Origin: an uncultured Arenicella sp.
Lineage (GTDB): Bacteria; Pseudomonadota; Gammaproteobacteria; Arenicellales; Arenicellaceae
Direction: 5' to 3'
DNA length: 64,000 bases
NCBI GenBank assembly: GCA_947499305.1
Contig: CANMNN010000001.1
Span: 124,001-188,000, forward strand
Shown piece after piece: positions 62,520 through 64,000 of this stretch. Below the pieces are notes generated by a model. That model saw only the letters and a list, made by a program, of their open reading frames with translations, was not told where the DNA came from and ran no database searches. How positions within the stretch are numbered: the first letter of the stretch is position 1; each line of letters opens with the position of its first letter. The translations under genes and the position numbers were made by a program.

Positions 62520-63407
62520 ATGTTTAACACAGTTACTATTATCGGCACCGGATTACTCGGTGGCTCTTTGGCGCGCGATCTAAAGAGACTTAATTTAGCA
62601 AAGCACATTATTGGTGTGTGTCGAAGCCAGAAAACCGCTCGCGCTGCGATTGCCGACGGAGTGGTTGATAAAGTGTTGAACGCGCGAGATGCGGTTGCGA
62701 ATGCCGATCTAATTGTTCTTGCTACGCCGATGCAATCAATGGTTCCTTTGCTGGCTGACTTAGCGAAAGATATACCGCCAGCAGCGATTATAAGCGACGT
62801 AGGCAGTGTTAAAACAGACCTATATGCTCATCTAAAAGTTGAGGTGCCCCACCTTTTGCCTCAGTTTGTATTAGCGCACCCGATTGCTGGAGGAGAAAAC
62901 TCAGGCGTCGCCGCATCAAAAAATGGCTTATTTGAAAACAAACACGTTATCATTACCGATACAATTGAAGCGCCCGAGAGTAAGGTTTCGGTTGTGGCCG
63001 AAATGTGGTCGAAATTGGGCGCGAAAGTAATGCGTATGAGTCTTCAAGAGCATGACGCCACTTTTGCCAAGACCAGTCATCTACCACATGTAATTGCGTT
63101 TAGTTTGGTTAATTATTTAAGTCATCAAGCTGATCGTGAAAGGTTGTTCGATTTAGCCGCTGCTGGTTTTTATGACTTTACGCGCATTGCCTCTAGCGAT
63201 GCTGAGATGTGGCGGGATATATGCATAACTAATCGAGCAGAAGTGTTAGCCGCACTCGATGGCTTTAAGGCGCAGATAGAAGCCATTCGTGACGATGTAG
63301 AATCGTCAGATCAAGCTGCGATTTTGTCATACTTTGGTGAGGCTAAGACGGCGAGAGACGCGGGATTGCTGAACAAAGCTGAGTCGATGAAAAAGGCCGG
63401 TAGCTAG
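62520..63407 (+). CDS. tyrA: Prephenate dehydrogenase
   Basis: 295 residues of the single-domain TyrA class without chorismate mutase. The NAD loop is VTIIGTGLLGGSLARDL (about 5-21), VGSVKTDLYAHL follows, HPIAGGENSG holds the catalytic His, and SHLPHVIAFSLVNYL is a substrate motif. It oxidises prephenate to 4-hydroxyphenylpyruvate. In Pseudomonas TyrA and AroA are fused; here they are separate, with 103 bp between. Confidence 0.92.
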   Translation: MFNTVTIIGTGLLGGSLARDLKRLNLAKHIIGVCRSQKTARAAIADGVVDKVLNARDAVANADLIVLATPMQSMVPLLADLAKDIPPAAIISDVGSVKTDLYAHLKVEVPHLLPQFVLAHPIAGGENSGVAASKNGLFENKHVIITDTIEAPESKVSVVAEMWSKLGAKVMRMSLQEHDATFAKTSHLPHVIAFSLVNYLSHQADRERLFDLAAAGFYDFTRIASSDAEMWRDICITNRAEVLAALDGFKAQIEAIRDDVESSDQAAILSYFGEAKTARDAGLLNKAESMKKAGS

Positions 63408-63510
63408 AATTAGTGAAATTAGCTGAGCGAATATTGTTCAGCAAAAATGGGAATAACTACCACCTCAACCTTACTTGTAATAGTAAGCTGTAATAATTGA
63501 GTTGTAATAA

Positions 63511-64000
63511 ATGAGCAAAGAATTGATTTTAACCACCGCGAAAGCGACACAAGGATTAAATGGCACGATACGGGTGCCCGGTGACAAGTCGATGTCTCAT
63601 CGAGCTGTGATGTTCTCATCATTGGCTAATGGCACCAGTAATATCACTGGCCTTCTAGAGGGTGAAGATGTGATGGCGACCTTAGCCGCATTTAGAGCTA
63701 TGGGTGTGGAAGCCCAAGGCCCGGATAGTGGTAACCTAACGATCACTGGCGTCGGCATGCGCGGATTGAAAGCGCCTGAATCTGATCTAGATATGGGCAA
63801 CTCGGGTACCGCTATGCGCTTGATGTGCGGTATTTTGGCTGCGCAAAACTTTGCATCGAAACTGATTGGAGACGAGTCTCTATCAACGCGCCCAATGCGC
63901 CGTGTCACCGTACCCTTAAGTTCAATGGGGGCGCGTTGTGCGACTGATGAAGATGGTTGTCCGCCTATTCACGTGCGTGGCGTTGAGAAGCTAGAGCCAA
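63511..64000 (+). CDS. aroA: 3-phosphoshikimate 1-carboxyvinyltransferase, cut by window end
   Basis: The reading frame is open from the ATG at 63511 to the window edge (163 complete codons). RVPGDKSMSHRAVM holds the shikimate/PEP-binding Lys, and GNSGTAMRLMCGIL, GDESLSTRPMRRV are further EPSP synthase motifs. The C-terminal domain is outside the window. It has no strong ribosome site. The gene follows tyrA in the common order. Confidence 0.93.
   Translation, partial: MSKELILTTAKATQGLNGTIRVPGDKSMSHRAVMFSSLANGTSNITGLLEGEDVMATLAAFRAMGVEAQGPDSGNLTITGVGMRGLKAPESDLDMGNSGTAMRLMCGILAAQNFASKLIGDESLSTRPMRRVTVPLSSMGARCATDEDGCPPIHVRGVEKLEP

Overview
The window is a stretch of a gammaproteobacterial chromosome of moderate GC. 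Its housekeeping genes and their order point to a relative of the Pseudomonas/marine gammaproteobacterial groups. Recognisable blocks include divergent rne/rluC with an HAD phosphatase, sppA and maf nearby, pcnB-folK, yciO-trpS-scpA-scpB-rluB, mtaD-ubiG-mupP-yciK, and gyrA-serC-serA-pheA-tyrA-aroA. No rRNA, tRNA, CRISPR array, insertion sequence or prophage gene was seen. The species cannot be named from this sequence alone.

Layout. 1-6.9 kb holds single genes: an NTF2-like protein, a secreted cupin, an azoreductase, a MAPEG membrane protein, the rRNA methyltransferase RlmD, a DUF533 protein and a Na+/solute symporter with a LacI-type operator candidate. 7-10 kb on the minus strand is an asparagine synthetase/glycosyltransferase pair. 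10.3-18.4 kb is the RNA-processing block: RNase E with a 1.2-kb divergent spacer, RluC, HAD phosphatase, Rieske protein, SppA, a glycosyltransferase and Maf. 18.6-28.5 kb carries a sugar dehydrogenase, XerD, PcnB, FolK, YciO, TrpS, ScpA, ScpB and RluB. 28.5-32.9 kb carries a glycosyltransferase, then YciK, MupP, UbiG and an MtaD-type deaminase on the minus strand.

33-53.8 kb is a visibly AT-richer surface-polysaccharide island between the mtaD block and gyrA. It encodes GDP-mannose synthesis (ManC and a phosphomannomutase), GDP-mannose 4,6-dehydratase, an Rmd-like reductase (GDP-D-rhamnose), a GDP-fucose synthase, a UDP-glucuronate epimerase and a WbpE-like aminotransferase. It also has an initiating sugar-phosphate transferase, a large membrane protein, several GT4 glycosyltransferases (one with two GT domains) and a Wzm/Wzt exporter whose Wzt has a C-terminal carbohydrate-binding domain. 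Next to Wzt is a methyltransferase with a long coiled coil. This closely resembles an ABC-transporter-dependent D-rhamnan/A-band-like or O9a-like O-polysaccharide system with methyl chain termination. A small secreted protein of unclear role sits inside the island.

54-64 kb returns to conserved genes: gyrA, then a lipoprotein and an M35-type zinc protease that share a homologous domain, then the serine/aromatic amino-acid operon serC, serA, pheA, tyrA and aroA (cut by the window end).

The strongest candidates for something new are the lipoprotein/M35 protease pair, the methyltransferase-ruler plus Wzm/Wzt island, the similar Asn/Arg/Gly-rich tails on RNase E and poly(A) polymerase, the YciK homologue that has lost the SDR lysine, and the structured leaders of rne and pcnB.
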